Shown here: one piece after another, positions 9,998 through 19,299 of the stretch
How positions within the stretch are numbered: the stretch's first letter is position 1
Layout: the number at the start of each line of letters is the position of its first letter
Assembly (NCBI RefSeq): GCF_019679455.1
Contig: NZ_JAIEZQ010000001.1
Span: 1,722,812-1,786,811 of the forward strand
Source of the DNA: Nocardioides jiangsuensis
Lineage (GTDB): Bacteria; Actinomycetota; Actinomycetes; Propionibacteriales; Nocardioidaceae
Direction: 5' to 3'
DNA length: 64,000 bases
Program-made: the position numbers and the translations under genes
The notes under the pieces: generated by a model
What the model saw: only the letters and a program-made list of their open reading frames with translations
Told to the model about the DNA's origin: nothing
The model's database searches: none

Positions 9998-11344
9998 GTG
10001 GGACGTCTTTTCGGCACCGACGGTGTCCGCGGTCTCGCCAACGGTCAGCTGACCGCCGAGCTCGCCGTGGACCTGTCGGTCGCCGCAGCACACGTACTCG
10101 GCGAGGCCGGTGTCTTCAACGGACACCGGCCCGTTGCCGTTGTCGGCCGCGACACCCGCGTCTCGGGGGAGTTCCTCGAGGCCGCGGTCGTGGCCGGTCT
10201 CGCGTCGGCCGGTGTCGACGTGCTCCTGCTCGGGGTCCTGCCCACCCCGGGGGTCGCGTACCTGACCGCCGAGCTCGGCGCCGACCTGGGCGTGATGCTC
10301 TCCGCCAGCCACAACCCGATGCCCGACAACGGCATCAAGTTCCTGGCCCGGGGCGGGGTCAAGCTCGACGACGCGATCGAGATCGCCATCGAGAAGCGGC
10401 TGCGTGAGCCCTGGGACCGGCCGACCGGCGCCGGCGTGGGCCGGGTGCGGCCCTTCGACTCCGCGGTCGACCTCTACGCCAAGCACCTCACCGAGACTCT
10501 GCCCCGGGGCCTCGACGGGATCAGGGTCGTCCTCGACTGCGCCCACGGCGCCGCGTCCGAGGCCGGGCCCCGCGCCCTGCGCGACGCCGGTGCCGAGGTG
10601 GTCGCGATCTGCGCCGAGCCCGACGGGCTCAACATCAACGAGGGTTGCGGCTCCACGCACCTCGGCGTGCTCCAGCGGGCCGTCGTCGAGCGGGGCGCCG
10701 ACGTCGGCTTCGCTCTCGACGGGGACGCCGACCGCTGCCTGGCCGTGGACCACGAGGGCAACGTCGTCGACGGCGACCAGATCCTGGCCATCCTGGCGCT
10801 CGCGATGCGCGACGCCGGCACGCTCCACGCCGACACCGTGGTCGCCACCGTGATGAGCAACCTCGGCTTCGTGCAGGCCATGCGCCGCGAGGGCGTCGGG
10901 GTCCGTCAGACCAAGGTCGGGGACCGCTACGTCCTCGAGATGATGAAGGCCGGGCACTACTCCCTCGGCGGGGAGCAGTCCGGGCACGTGATCATGAGCG
11001 ACCACGCCACCACCGGCGACGGCATCCTCACCGCCCTGCACGTGCTGGCCCGGATGGCCGAGAAGAACACGTCGCTGGCCGCGCTGGCCGGCGTGATGAC
11101 CCGGCTGCCGCAGGTGCTGGTCAACGTCACCGGTGTCGACAAGGCCCGGACCGACGAGGACGCGCTGCTCGCGGCGGCCGTGGCCGAGGCCGAGGCGGAG
11201 CTCGGGGAGAGCGGCCGGGTGCTGCTGCGCCCGTCGGGCACGGAGCCGCTGGTCCGGGTGATGGTCGAGGCGGAGAGCGCCGACCAGGCCCAGGCGGTGG
11301 CCGACCGGCTCGCCGGCGTGGTCCGGACGCAGCTCGAGCTCTAG
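9998..11344 (+). CDS. glmM: Phosphoglucosamine mutase
   Basis: A 448-residue enzyme converting glucosamine-6-phosphate to glucosamine-1-phosphate on the way to UDP-GlcNAc and peptidoglycan. The N-terminus [11 protein letters not shown] is diagnostic; the phosphoserine loop is SASHNP (active serine at residue 104), the metal loop is DGDADR, and the sugar and phosphate loops GGEQSGH and [10 protein letters not shown] are present. GTG 9998 is chosen because the conserved protein starts there; no clear ribosome binding site is seen, consistent with coupling to rpsI 14 nt upstream. glmS, which makes its substrate, lies about 4 kb downstream on the same strand. Confidence 0.97.
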   Translation: MGRLFGTDGVRGLANGQLTAELAVDLSVAAAHVLGEAGVFNGHRPVAVVGRDTRVSGEFLEAAVVAGLASAGVDVLLLGVLPTPGVAYLTAELGADLGVMLSASHNPMPDNGIKFLARGGVKLDDAIEIAIEKRLREPWDRPTGAGVGRVRPFDSAVDLYAKHLTETLPRGLDGIRVVLDCAHGAASEAGPRALRDAGAEVVAICAEPDGLNINEGCGSTHLGVLQRAVVERGADVGFALDGDADRCLAVDHEGNVVDGDQILAILALAMRDAGTLHADTVVATVMSNLGFVQAMRREGVGVRQTKVGDRYVLEMMKAGHYSLGGEQSGHVIMSDHATTGDGILTALHVLARMAEKNTSLAALAGVMTRLPQVLVNVTGVDKARTDEDALLAAAVAEAEAELGESGRVLLRPSGTEPLVRVMVEAESADQAQAVADRLAGVVRTQLEL

Positions 11345-11387
11345 ACGGCCCGTCGCCGGGCGGTGCCACGCTGCAGAGGAGCCTGTG

Positions 11388-12410
11388 ATGGGACAGTTGG
11401 AGATCACCCCGCTCGACGCCGCGGACCCGGCGGCGATGGCGGCCTGGCACGCGGCGTACCACGCGGCCCACGTGGCCGGCCGGGCGTACAGCACGCCCTG
11501 GATGCTGGAGGAGATGCGCGCCGACCTCACCGCCGACCGGCCCGGCTCGCGCAGCCTCGGCTTCTCCGGGCACGTCGACGGGACGCTGGTGACCACCGGG
11601 CTGCTCGGGCTGCCGCTGATGGACAACCTGCACGCGGCCGACGTCGAGGTGCACACCCACCCCGCCCACCGGGGCCGCGGCCACGGCTCGCGGATGCTCG
11701 AGCACCTCGAGGGCGTCGCACGGGAGCACGGCCGCCGAACGCTGCGGTCCGAGGCGGCGACGCCGTACGCCGGGGCGGCTGACGGCAGCGGCCACCCCCA
11801 CGCGGACTTCCTGCTGCACCGTGGCTTCACCTTCGCGCTCGGCAACGTGATGCGGGTCCTGGACCTGCCGGCCGACGAGCGGATGCTGCAGCGGCTGGCC
11901 GACGAGGCAGCGCCCCGGCACGCCGGTTACCGGATCCGTCAGTTCGCCGGACCCGTTCCCGAGGACATCGTCGAGCCGTTCGGGGCGCTGGTCGGTGCGG
12001 TGCAGACCGAGGCGCCGACGGGCGAGCTCGACGTGGAGCCGGAGGTCTTCGACGCGGCCCGGATCCGGGCCGACGAGGAGGTCTTCGCGGCGTCCGGGCG
12101 CACGAAGTACACCACCGTCGCGATCGCGCCCGACGGCACGGTGGTGGCGTTCTCGGAGGTCGCGGTGCCGGCGCACGACCCGGGACGGGTCTACCAGTGG
12201 GGCACCCTGGTGCTGCGCGAGCACCGCGGGCGCCGGCTGGGTCAGGCGACCAAGGCGCACAACCTGCTGTGGCTGCAGCGCGAACGTGCCGACCTGGCCC
12301 TGCTCGTCACCTACAACGCCGAGGTCAACCGGCACATGATCGCGGTGAACGAGGCGATGGGCTTCCGCCCGGTGGAGCGGCTGGGGGAGTACCAGCGCAC
12401 CCTCGGCTGA
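11388..12410 (+). CDS. GNAT acetyltransferase with two GNAT domains
   Basis: A 340-residue protein with two GNAT folds. The first carries the acetyl-CoA loop HRGRGHG (near residue 90), the second REHRGRRLG followed by TKAHNL (near residue 280). A closing AVNEAMGFRPVE is typical of the second fold's C-terminus. ATG 11388 has AGAGGA seven bases upstream. The architecture resembles MshD-type mycothiol synthases, but the sequence fits the broader double-GNAT family, and the substrate is unknown. It starts 43 nt after glmM and is convergent with a clear paralogue (12447-13466), with which it shares length and block order. Confidence 0.85.
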   Translation: MGQLEITPLDAADPAAMAAWHAAYHAAHVAGRAYSTPWMLEEMRADLTADRPGSRSLGFSGHVDGTLVTTGLLGLPLMDNLHAADVEVHTHPAHRGRGHGSRMLEHLEGVAREHGRRTLRSEAATPYAGAADGSGHPHADFLLHRGFTFALGNVMRVLDLPADERMLQRLADEAAPRHAGYRIRQFAGPVPEDIVEPFGALVGAVQTEAPTGELDVEPEVFDAARIRADEEVFAASGRTKYTTVAIAPDGTVVAFSEVAVPAHDPGRVYQWGTLVLREHRGRRLGQATKAHNLLWLQRERADLALLVTYNAEVNRHMIAVNEAMGFRPVERLGEYQRTLG

Positions 12411-12437
12411 GCGGGTCGTCGGGCCCGTCGAACCCGC
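12411..12437. terminator. Possible hairpin between the two convergent GNAT genes
   Basis: GCGGGT (12411-12416) pairs with ACCCGC (12432-12437) around a GC-rich interior that can pair further with one bulge. It fills the 36-nt gap between two convergent stop codons. The stem is short and no T-run follows. Confidence 0.35.
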
Positions 12438-12446
12438 GGACCTCCC

Positions 12447-13466
12447 TCAGCCGATCCTCCGCAGGAACTCGGCGTTGACCTCCACGGGCCGGAAGCCGAT
12501 CCGCTCGTTGATCGCGACCATCGGCCCGTTCACCTCCGAGTTGCTGGTGTGCACGCGGCGACGGTCCGGGTGTGCCCGCTGGACCGCGCGGAGGTTGTGC
12601 GCCTTGGTCGCCATCCCGAGGTGGTGCCCCCGGTGGTCCCGGCGGACCAGGGTCGCCCACTGGTAGACGTTCGGCTCGTCGACGCCGGCGGCGGGGACGA
12701 CCAGCACCGAGTGCGCCACGGCCTCGGCGGCGTCGCCCTCCCCGACGGTCGCCACGGTCACGTACAGCGTCCGGCCCTGCGCGCGGGTCCGCTCCAGCCG
12801 GGCCCGGTAGGCAGCGACGGTCAGCGCCTCCTCCTCGAAGTCGATGTCGCCGGTCGGTGCGTCGAGGGCGAGCTGGTTGAGCAGGTGGACGTACGACGGC
12901 AGCAGAGCCTCGGGCGGCCCGCCGACGTGCGTCGTCACGGCGTACCCCTCGTGGTGCGCGGCGGCCTCCTCGGCCCACTTCCGGAGCAGCGCGTCGTCGA
13001 CGGGCAGCTCGAGGACCCGGTGCATCTCGGTGTTGGCCAGGTCGAAGCCGTGCTTGGCGGCGAACCGCCGGTGGGGGTGGGACTCGTCGGCGTCCGCGGG
13101 GAAGTGGGACTCGCCGACCAGCACGGTGCGGTCCCGGTCGCGGGCCCGGTCGACGACGTGCCCGACCAGCGCGCTGCCGTAGCCGCGGCCCCGGTCACCC
13201 GGTGCGACGTGCACCTCGAAGTAAACCTTGTCGAGGTTGTCGTGGAGCGGGAAGAGCGCGTGCGCGGCGCCCACCATCACGCCGTCCTCGAAGACGCCGT
13301 GGGCCTCCCAGCTCATGACGCCGTCGTGCTGGCGGAACATGACCGCGGCCTCCTGCTCGCTCCACAGCGTGGCCAGCGGCCGCTCGTGGCGCGACGCCGC
13401 CTCCACGATCTCGTGGAAGGCGTGGAACTCGGTGTCGTCGTGCACGTCGACGCTGCGGATCTCCAT
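12447..13466 (-). CDS. GNAT acetyltransferase with two GNAT domains (paralogue)
   Basis: A 339-residue double-GNAT protein, collinear with the gene at 11388-12410. Shared blocks include DNL near residue 85, DRGRGYGSALV (first acetyl-CoA loop), DAPTGDIDFE against EAPTGELDVE, YQWATLVRRDHRGHHLG against YQWGTLVLREHRGRRLG, and a final INERIGFRPVE. The pair therefore arose by duplication and one copy was inverted. ATG 13466 lies 7 nt after a minus-strand TACCCT box (13474-13479), suggesting leaderless transcription; no ribosome binding site is visible. The substrate is unknown. It follows the YihY gene after a 59-nt gap on the same strand. Confidence 0.85.
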   Translation of the reverse strand: MEIRSVDVHDDTEFHAFHEIVEAASRHERPLATLWSEQEAAVMFRQHDGVMSWEAHGVFEDGVMVGAAHALFPLHDNLDKVYFEVHVAPGDRGRGYGSALVGHVVDRARDRDRTVLVGESHFPADADESHPHRRFAAKHGFDLANTEMHRVLELPVDDALLRKWAEEAAAHHEGYAVTTHVGGPPEALLPSYVHLLNQLALDAPTGDIDFEEEALTVAAYRARLERTRAQGRTLYVTVATVGEGDAAEAVAHSVLVVPAAGVDEPNVYQWATLVRRDHRGHHLGMATKAHNLRAVQRAHPDRRRVHTSNSEVNGPMVAINERIGFRPVEVNAEFLRRIG

Positions 13467-13473
13467 GCCGAGA

Positions 13474-13479
13474 AGGGTA
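13474..13479 (-). promoter_or_regulatory. -10 box for leaderless GNAT paralogue
   Basis: TACCCT on the minus strand, 7 nt before ATG 13466, puts the transcription start at or next to the start codon. No ribosome binding site is seen. Confidence 0.45.
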
Positions 13480-13525
13480 GGGAGCGTCCGGTGTCGCGGC
13501 ATCCGGATTTCCGCGGCGCCGCGGG

Positions 13526-14506
13526 TCAGTCGTCCTCGACCTCGTGGTGGTGCGGCCGGCCGGGGTCGTCGTACGACGGCTCCTCGTCCCCGGCCCGGCA
13601 CGCCTCGAGCTGCGCGCACACCGCCGCGCCGTAGAAGAGCGCCATCGAGGTGAGCAGCGCCCACAGCAGCAGCGCGAAGACGCCGCCGAGCGGACCGTAG
13701 ATGCTCCCGAAGGAGTCGGCGGTGTGCACGTAGGCGGCGAGCAGGCCGGTGGCGGTCATGCTCAGCGTGACCGCGACCCCGGAGCCGAGCGCGAGCCAGG
13801 ACAGGGACGGCTGGCGGCGGCGCGGGACGTGGTCGAGGACCACCGCGATCGCCAGCACCAGCAGGGCCAGGCCCGCCGGCCAGCGGGCGAGGTTCCAGAC
13901 CAGCACGGCCCGGTCGCTCCACCCGTAGTCGGCGGCCATCGCCCGCGCGAACGCGCCGCCGGTGACCAGCAGCAGGAAGCCCAGCCCCACCGGCAGCGCG
14001 AGCAGGCCGGTCAGCACCGCCGCCCGGCCGTACTTCGCCGGCGCCTTGCGGTCGCGCCGGATCCCGTAGATCCGGTTGGTGCCGCGCTCCACCTGCGCCA
14101 TCGCGGTGGTCATCGACACCAGCGCGAAGACCAGGCCGAAGCCGAGCGCGATCTCACCCGCCTCCTCGCTGGAGGCCTCGCCGACCACCGCGCCGGCCAG
14201 CGCGTCCTGCTGCCCCGACCCGGGGGAGACCGACTCGATGGTCCGGGCCACGACCCGCGAGGGCCGCTCGGAGTCGATGTCCGCGGCGAGCCCGGTCAGC
14301 GCGAGCAGGAACGGGACGACGGCCAGCGCCGCCTGGAGCGCGAGCGCCCGGCTGTGGCTGAAGCCGTCGCCGTAGCGGAACCGGACGAACGAGCTCACCG
14401 CCAGCCGGCGGAACCCCACCCGCCGGGCCACCCGCCAGGCGTCCCCGGCGTCGAGCTCGTCGCCGTCCATCTCGGTGGTCACCGGGACCGTGCGGGCGGT
14501 GGTCAC
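13526..14506 (-). CDS. YihY/virulence factor BrkB family membrane protein
   Basis: A ~326-residue integral membrane protein of the YihY/BrkB (UPF0761) family. About six hydrophobic segments follow the N-terminal amphipathic part, which has the family-like SFVRFRYGDGFSHSRALALQ block; the centre has QVERGTNRIYGIRR, and the end has YGPLGGVFALLLWALLTSMALFYGA. The last ~25 residues are acidic and His-rich and should be cytoplasmic. Function is not established for the family. GTG 14506 lies 4 nt after the coaA stop, so the two genes are probably co-transcribed; ATG 14470 would remove the first 12 residues. Confidence 0.85.
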   Translation of the reverse strand: MTTARTVPVTTEMDGDELDAGDAWRVARRVGFRRLAVSSFVRFRYGDGFSHSRALALQAALAVVPFLLALTGLAADIDSERPSRVVARTIESVSPGSGQQDALAGAVVGEASSEEAGEIALGFGLVFALVSMTTAMAQVERGTNRIYGIRRDRKAPAKYGRAAVLTGLLALPVGLGFLLLVTGGAFARAMAADYGWSDRAVLVWNLARWPAGLALLVLAIAVVLDHVPRRRQPSLSWLALGSGVAVTLSMTATGLLAAYVHTADSFGSIYGPLGGVFALLLWALLTSMALFYGAAVCAQLEACRAGDEEPSYDDPGRPHHHEVEDD

Positions 14507-14510
14507 CGGG

Positions 14511-15488
14511 TCAGAGCTTCCGCAGGCGCACGTAGCGCACCGAGTGGTCGGCGTCCTTGCGGAGCACCAGCGTCGCGCGGCTCCGGGTGGGCTGCACGTT
14601 CTGCTCCAGGTTCGGCCCGTTGATGGTGTCCCAGATCCGCCGGGACTCGGCGACGGCCTCGTCCTCGGAGAGGTCGCCGTAGCGGGCGAAGTACGAGGCG
14701 GGGTTGCGGAAGGAGGTCTCGCGCAGCCGCAGGAACCGGTCGGTGTACCAGCGGCGGATGTCGCCGGTGGCGGCGTCGACGTACACGGAGAAGTCGAAGA
14801 AGTCGCTGATCGCGAGCCCGGTGCGGCCATCCTCGCGCACCCGTGCCGGCTGGAGCACGTTGAGGCCCTCGATGATCACGATGTCGGGGCGCTTCACCAC
14901 GACCTTCTCGTCGGGCAGCACGTCGTAGACGAGGTGGGAGTACGTCGGCGCCTCCACCTCGTCCTTGCCGGACTTGATGTCCATCACGAAGCGGAGCAGC
15001 GCCTTGCGGTCGTAGGACTCGGGGAAGCCCTTGCGGCCGAGCAGGCCGCGGCGCTGGAGCTCGGCGTTGGGGTAGAGGAAGCCGTCGGTGGTGACCAGCG
15101 AGACCGAGGGGTGCTCGGGCCAGTGCGCGAGCATCTGCGCCAGCACCCGGGCGGTGGTCGACTTGCCGACGGCCACCGACCCGGCGAGCCCGATCACGAA
15201 CGGCGTCCGGGGCGGGTGCGGCCTGGCCAGGAACTCCTCCTGGGCCCGGTGCAGCTCGCCGGCGCTCTTCACGTAGAGGCTGAGCAGACGCGACAGCGGC
15301 AGGTACACCTGCTGCACCTCGTCGAGGTCCAGCTCGTCGCCGAGACCGCGGACCCGCTCGATCTCGTCGGCCGAGAGCGGCTGCTCCGTGGCGGCCCCGA
15401 GGGCGGCCCAGGCGTCGCGGTCGAGCTCGACGTACGGCGAGGACTCGCGGTCGCCGCCGTTGTGCGGGGCAGGGGGCATGCCCGGCAT
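14511..15488 (-). CDS. coaA: Pantothenate kinase (type I)
   Basis: A 325-residue type I pantothenate kinase that phosphorylates pantothenate to start coenzyme A synthesis. The P-loop is GSVAVGKST (near residue 102). Other family blocks are [49 protein letters not shown] and the C-terminal [11 protein letters not shown]. Length matches the family, with a short variable N-terminal extension. ATG 15488 has GAGGA just upstream; ATG 15479 is a close in-frame alternative. It is divergent from glmS across a 103-bp gap, a neighbourhood conserved in actinobacteria, and is followed by the YihY-type gene. Confidence 0.96.
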   Translation of the reverse strand: MPGMPPAPHNGGDRESSPYVELDRDAWAALGAATEQPLSADEIERVRGLGDELDLDEVQQVYLPLSRLLSLYVKSAGELHRAQEEFLARPHPPRTPFVIGLAGSVAVGKSTTARVLAQMLAHWPEHPSVSLVTTDGFLYPNAELQRRGLLGRKGFPESYDRKALLRFVMDIKSGKDEVEAPTYSHLVYDVLPDEKVVVKRPDIVIIEGLNVLQPARVREDGRTGLAISDFFDFSVYVDAATGDIRRWYTDRFLRLRETSFRNPASYFARYGDLSEDEAVAESRRIWDTINGPNLEQNVQPTRSRATLVLRKDADHSVRYVRLRKL

Positions 15489-15578
15489 TGTTCCTCACAC
15501 CGGGGCGAGCGGGGAGGGCGGGCCGAGAGCCCCGTCACGTGCCGCCGTTGCGCGGCAGGCGGGACGATCGGCCGCCGG

Positions 15579-15584
15579 TAAGGT
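15579..15584 (+). promoter_or_regulatory. -10 box for near-leaderless glmS transcript
   Basis: TAAGGT ends 7 nt before ATG 15592, placing the transcription start at or next to the start codon. Confidence 0.45.
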
Positions 15585-15591
15585 GTGGCCC

Positions 15592-17436
15592 ATGTGCGGA
15601 ATCGTGGGATACGTGGGACCGAAGCAGGCGCAGGGCGTCGTGGTCGAGGGGCTCCGGCGCCTCGAGTACCGCGGCTACGACTCGGCCGGAATCGCCTTGG
15701 TCCATGCCGGCAGCATCGCCTCGGACAAGCGGGCCGGGAAGCTGGCCAACCTCGACAAGGCGCTCGCCGACAACCCCCTCCCGGAGGCCACGACCGGCAT
15801 CGGGCACACCCGCTGGGCCACCCACGGCGCCCCCAACGACCGCAACGCGCACCCGCACCTCGGCCAGCGCCGTCGGGTCGCCCTGGTGCACAACGGGATC
15901 ATCGAGAACTTCGCCCTGCTCCGCGCCGAGCTCGAGGACGCAGGGCACGACCTGCTCTCCGAGACCGACACCGAGGTGGCCTCCCACCTGCTCGAGGTCG
16001 AGCTGGCCGGCGGGGTGAACCTCACCGAGGGCATGCAGCGCGTGTGCCGCCGCCTCGAGGGCGCGTTCACCCTCGTCGCCGTGGACGGGGAGGACCCCGA
16101 CCGGGTCGTCGCCGCCCGCCGCAACTCCCCGCTCGTCGTGGGCGTCGGCGACGGCGAGAACTTCCTCGCCTCCGACGTGGCCGCGTTCATCGAGCACACG
16201 CGCGAAGCCCTCGAGCTCGGCCAGGACCAGGTCGTCACGATCACCCGCGAGGGCGTCGAGGTCACCGACTTCCACGGCGCGCCGGCGGACGCGACGCCGT
16301 ACCACGTCGACTGGGACCTCTCCGCGGCGGAGAAGGACGGCTACGACTGGTTCATGCGCAAGGAGATCTTCGAGCAGCCGCGCGCCGTCGCCGACACCCT
16401 GCTCGGCCGCCACGACGAGAACGGCGCCCTCCAGCTCGACGAGATCCGGATCAGCGAGGAGGAGCTGCGTGAGGTCGACAAGATCATCGTGATCGCGAGC
16501 GGCACCTCGTTCTACGCCGGCATGGTCGCGAAGTACGCGATCGAGCACTGGACCCGGATCGCCTGCGAGGTGGAGCTCGCTTCGGAGTTCCGCTACCGCG
16601 ACCCGATCCTGACCCGGTCCACCCTGGTGGTGGCGATCAGCCAGTCCGGCGAGACCGCCGACACGCTGATGGCGATCCGGCACGCCCGCGAGCAGCGCGC
16701 CAAGGTGCTCGCGATCTGCAACACCAACGGCTCCACGATCCCGCGCGAGTCCGACGCGGTGATCTACACCCACGCCGGCCCGGAGATCGGGGTCGCCTCG
16801 ACGAAGGGCTTCACCACCCAGCTCGTCGCCTGCTACCTGCTCGGGCTCTACCTGGCGCAGGTCCGCGGCACCCGGTACGGCGACGAGATCGCCCAGGTGG
16901 TCGACCAGATCCAGCACGTCCCCGACAAGATCCAGCAGGTGCTCGACCGGGCCGAGGAGATCTACGGGCTCGCCCGCCGGCTCGCCGACTCCCGCTCGGT
17001 GCTGTTCCTGGGCCGCCACGTGGGCTACCCGGTCGCGCTCGAGGGGGCGCTGAAGCTCAAGGAGCTCGCCTACATCCACGCCGAGGGGTTCGCGGCCGGC
17101 GAGCTCAAGCACGGCCCGATCGCCCTGGTCGAGGACCAGCTGCCGGTGTTCTGCGTGGTGCCCCCGCGCGGGCGCGACTTCCTGCACGACAAGATGATCA
17201 GCGGGATCCAGGAGGTCCGGGCCCGCGGCGCACGCACGATCGTGCTGGCCGAGGAGGGCGACGCGGTGGTCGAGCCGTACGCCGACGTGCTCATCCGGCT
17301 GCCGAGGGTCCCCACCCTGCTGCAGCCGCTGCTGTCCGTCATCCCGCTGCAGCTGTTCGCGCTCGAGCTGGCCGCGCACAAGGGGCTCGACGTGGACCAG
17401 CCGCGCAACCTCGCCAAGTCCGTCACGGTCGAGTAG
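15592..17436 (+). CDS. glmS: Glutamine-fructose-6-phosphate aminotransferase (isomerizing)
   Basis: A 614-residue GlmS making glucosamine-6-phosphate from fructose-6-phosphate and glutamine. The N-terminal glutaminase domain begins MCGIVGYVG, with Cys2 the nucleophile after Met removal, and contains [21 protein letters not shown] and VHNGIIEN. Two SIS domains follow (about residues 295-435 and 465-600) with [24 protein letters not shown], and the C-terminal [13 protein letters not shown]. It supplies GlmM (9998-11344), and acpS follows 13 nt downstream. A TANNNT box sits 7 nt before ATG, so the mRNA may be leaderless. Nothing suggests a glmS ribozyme in the short upstream region. Confidence 0.98.
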   Translation: MCGIVGYVGPKQAQGVVVEGLRRLEYRGYDSAGIALVHAGSIASDKRAGKLANLDKALADNPLPEATTGIGHTRWATHGAPNDRNAHPHLGQRRRVALVHNGIIENFALLRAELEDAGHDLLSETDTEVASHLLEVELAGGVNLTEGMQRVCRRLEGAFTLVAVDGEDPDRVVAARRNSPLVVGVGDGENFLASDVAAFIEHTREALELGQDQVVTITREGVEVTDFHGAPADATPYHVDWDLSAAEKDGYDWFMRKEIFEQPRAVADTLLGRHDENGALQLDEIRISEEELREVDKIIVIASGTSFYAGMVAKYAIEHWTRIACEVELASEFRYRDPILTRSTLVVAISQSGETADTLMAIRHAREQRAKVLAICNTNGSTIPRESDAVIYTHAGPEIGVASTKGFTTQLVACYLLGLYLAQVRGTRYGDEIAQVVDQIQHVPDKIQQVLDRAEEIYGLARRLADSRSVLFLGRHVGYPVALEGALKLKELAYIHAEGFAAGELKHGPIALVEDQLPVFCVVPPRGRDFLHDKMISGIQEVRARGARTIVLAEEGDAVVEPYADVLIRLPRVPTLLQPLLSVIPLQLFALELAAHKGLDVDQPRNLAKSVTVE

Positions 17437-17449
17437 CGGGGACCGCACC

Positions 17450-17800
17450 GTGATCCTCGGCGTCGGCATCGACGTGGTCGACATCGGCCGGTTCGACGAG
17501 ACGATGCAGCGCACGCCGGCGCTGCGCGAGCGGCTGTTCACCGAGCAGGAGCGGTCCCGGCCCCTCGCCTCGCTGGCCGCCCGGTTCGCGGCGAAGGAGG
17601 CGCTCGCCAAGGCGCTCGGCGCCCCCGTCGGCATGCACTGGCTCGACGCCGAGATCGTCAGCGAGGCCACCGGGGACCCGCAGTTCGACATCCGCGGCAC
17701 CGTGCTGGCCCGGGCCGAGCAGCTCGGGGTGCGCAGCGTGCACGTCTCGCTGTCGCACGACGCCGGGATCGCCTCCGCCGTCGTCGTCCTGGAGGACTGA
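17450..17800 (+). CDS. acpS: Holo-[acyl-carrier-protein] synthase
   Basis: A 116-residue AcpS-type phosphopantetheinyl transferase, which moves the 4'-phosphopantetheine arm of CoA onto a serine of acyl carrier protein. The metal-binding [10 protein letters not shown] at the N-terminus, [13 protein letters not shown] in the middle and VSLSHD near the end are the family motifs. GTG 17450 starts 14 nt after the glmS stop, so the genes probably form an operon. Its position next to coaA (CoA synthesis) and nnr is the usual actinobacterial arrangement. Confidence 0.96.
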   Translation: MILGVGIDVVDIGRFDETMQRTPALRERLFTEQERSRPLASLAARFAAKEALAKALGAPVGMHWLDAEIVSEATGDPQFDIRGTVLARAEQLGVRSVHVSLSHDAGIASAVVVLED

Positions 17801-17807
17801 CCGGGTC

Positions 17808-17860
17808 CCGGTCGTCCGGAGGAGCGCGCGCCATGGCGCACGCTGGTACGGACGACCCGG
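17808..17860 (+). terminator. Possible hairpin terminator after acpS
   Basis: TCGTCCG (17812-17818) pairs with CGGACGA (17849-17855), and the interior holds the 12-bp palindrome GCGCCATGGCGC (17828-17839). It lies between acpS and the nnr -10 box, so it could end the glmS-acpS message. There is no T-run, and it overlaps the region where an nnr -35 element would be. Confidence 0.4.
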
Positions 17861-17862
17861 TC

Positions 17863-17868
17863 TAGGGT
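17863..17868 (+). promoter_or_regulatory. -10 box for leaderless nnr transcript
   Basis: TAGGGT ends 6 nt before ATG 17875. There is no ribosome binding site between them, so the mRNA probably starts at the start codon. Confidence 0.5.
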
Positions 17869-17874
17869 GGGCTG

Positions 17875-19269
17875 ATGCGGAACGCGCACACCGTCGAGCA
17901 GGTCCGAGCCGCCGAGGGACTCCTCCTCGACGCCCTTCCCGAGGGCACGCTCATGCGGCGCGCGGCCTCCGGCCTGGCCTTCGCGGTCCTCGACTTCCTC
18001 GGCGGCGGCTACGGCCGCCGGGTCCTGCTGCTCGTCGGCTCCGGCGACAACGGCGGCGACGCGCTGTACGCCGGCGCGGCGCTCGCCCGCCGCGGCGCGG
18101 GCGTGGAGGCGCTCCTGCTCGGCGGGGACACGGTGCACCGCCGCGGCCTGGCCGCGCTGCTCGCGGAGGGCGGCCGCGTGGTCGCTGACGTCGCGGGCGC
18201 GCACCTGCCCGACGTGGTCGTCGACGGGATCGTCGGGATCGGAGGCCAGGGCGGCCTGCGTCCCGACGCCGTCGCCGTCGTCGAGCACCTGCGCGGCGTC
18301 CCGGTCGTCGCGGTCGACGTGCCCTCAGGGGTGGACGTCGACACCGGCGAGGTCGCCGGCCCGCACGTCGAGGCCGCGGTCACCGTCACCTTCGGCACCC
18401 ACAAGATCGCACACCTCGTCGACCCCGCCGCCCGCGCGTGCGGGGCGGTCCACCTCGTCGACATCGGCCTCGACCTGCCGCCCGCCCCGGTCCTCGCGCT
18501 CCAGGCCTCCGACGTCGCGGCGCTGCTGCCCGTCCCCGACGCCGCGGGCCACAAGTACACCCGCGGCGTGGTCGGCGTCCGCGCCGGGTCGGCGCAGTAC
18601 CCGGGCGCCGGGGTGCTCTGCGTGTCCGGCGCCTCCACCGGGCTGGTCGGGATGGTCCGGTACGACGGGGGAGCCGACGCCCTGGTCCACGCCTGCCACC
18701 CGGAGGTCGTGGTCGGCGCCGGGCAGGTCCAGGCGTGGGTGGTCGGGTCCGGCGGAGGCGCCGACGCGGCGAAGGCCCTCGCGCGCTCCCGCGCGGACGG
18801 GGTCCCGCTCGTGGTGGACGCCGACGGCCTCGCCGCGGTGGACGGCCCGCTCGACGTGCCGGCGCTGCTCACCCCGCACGCCGGTGAGCTGGCCCGGATG
18901 CTCGGCGTGGACCGCGCCGAGGTCGAGGCCGCCCCGCTCCGGCACGCGCGCGCCGCCGCGGAACGGTTCGCGGCCGTCGTACTCCTCAAGGGCCGGCACA
19001 CGCTGGTAGCCGAGCCCGGCGGGCGGGTCGCGGTCACCACGGTGGCGCCGCCCTGGCTCGCGACCGCCGGGTCCGGGGACGTGCTCGCCGGGCTGTGCGG
19101 GGCGCTGCTCGCGGCCGGCCTGACGCCGTTCGACGCGGGGGCCGTCGGGTCGTGGCTCCACGGCGCCGCCGCGGCGACCGCCGGGGCCGGCGGACCGGTG
19201 ACCGCACCCGACGTCGCGGCCGCGGTGCCGACCGTGTGCCGGGCGCTGCTCGCCCCTTCCCACGTCTGA
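17875..19269 (+). CDS. nnr: Bifunctional NAD(P)H-hydrate epimerase / ADP-dependent dehydratase
   Basis: A 464-residue two-domain repair enzyme for hydrated NADH and NADPH. The N-terminal epimerase (YjeF_N, ~1-205) shows GSGDNGGDALYAG, VVDGIVGIGG and the binding block VDVPSGVDVDTG. The C-terminal carbohydrate-kinase-like dehydratase (~215-464) shows HKYTRGVVGVRAGS, VVDADGLAA, LTPHAGELARMLG and TAGSGDVLAGL. The domain order and length match bacterial fused enzymes. ATG 17875 has no ribosome binding site but a TAGGGT box 6 nt upstream. The gene begins a long co-directional run through alr and the t6A genes. Confidence 0.94.
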   Translation: MRNAHTVEQVRAAEGLLLDALPEGTLMRRAASGLAFAVLDFLGGGYGRRVLLLVGSGDNGGDALYAGAALARRGAGVEALLLGGDTVHRRGLAALLAEGGRVVADVAGAHLPDVVVDGIVGIGGQGGLRPDAVAVVEHLRGVPVVAVDVPSGVDVDTGEVAGPHVEAAVTVTFGTHKIAHLVDPAARACGAVHLVDIGLDLPPAPVLALQASDVAALLPVPDAAGHKYTRGVVGVRAGSAQYPGAGVLCVSGASTGLVGMVRYDGGADALVHACHPEVVVGAGQVQAWVVGSGGGADAAKALARSRADGVPLVVDADGLAAVDGPLDVPALLTPHAGELARMLGVDRAEVEAAPLRHARAAAERFAAVVLLKGRHTLVAEPGGRVAVTTVAPPWLATAGSGDVLAGLCGALLAAGLTPFDAGAVGSWLHGAAAATAGAGGPVTAPDVAAAVPTVCRALLAPSHV

Positions 19270-19299
19270 CGCCGCGACGGTGGGAGGATGTACCCCGTC

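Noticed and set aside
15488..15592. glmS ribozyme or riboswitch upstream of glmS
   Set aside because: The gap is only 103 bp, a -10 box lies 7 nt from the ATG, and no conserved ribozyme core is visible.
15535..18288. Long minus-strand frame opposite glmS, acpS and nnr
   Set aside because: It is the codon shadow of three well-recognised plus-strand genes, with low-complexity composition.
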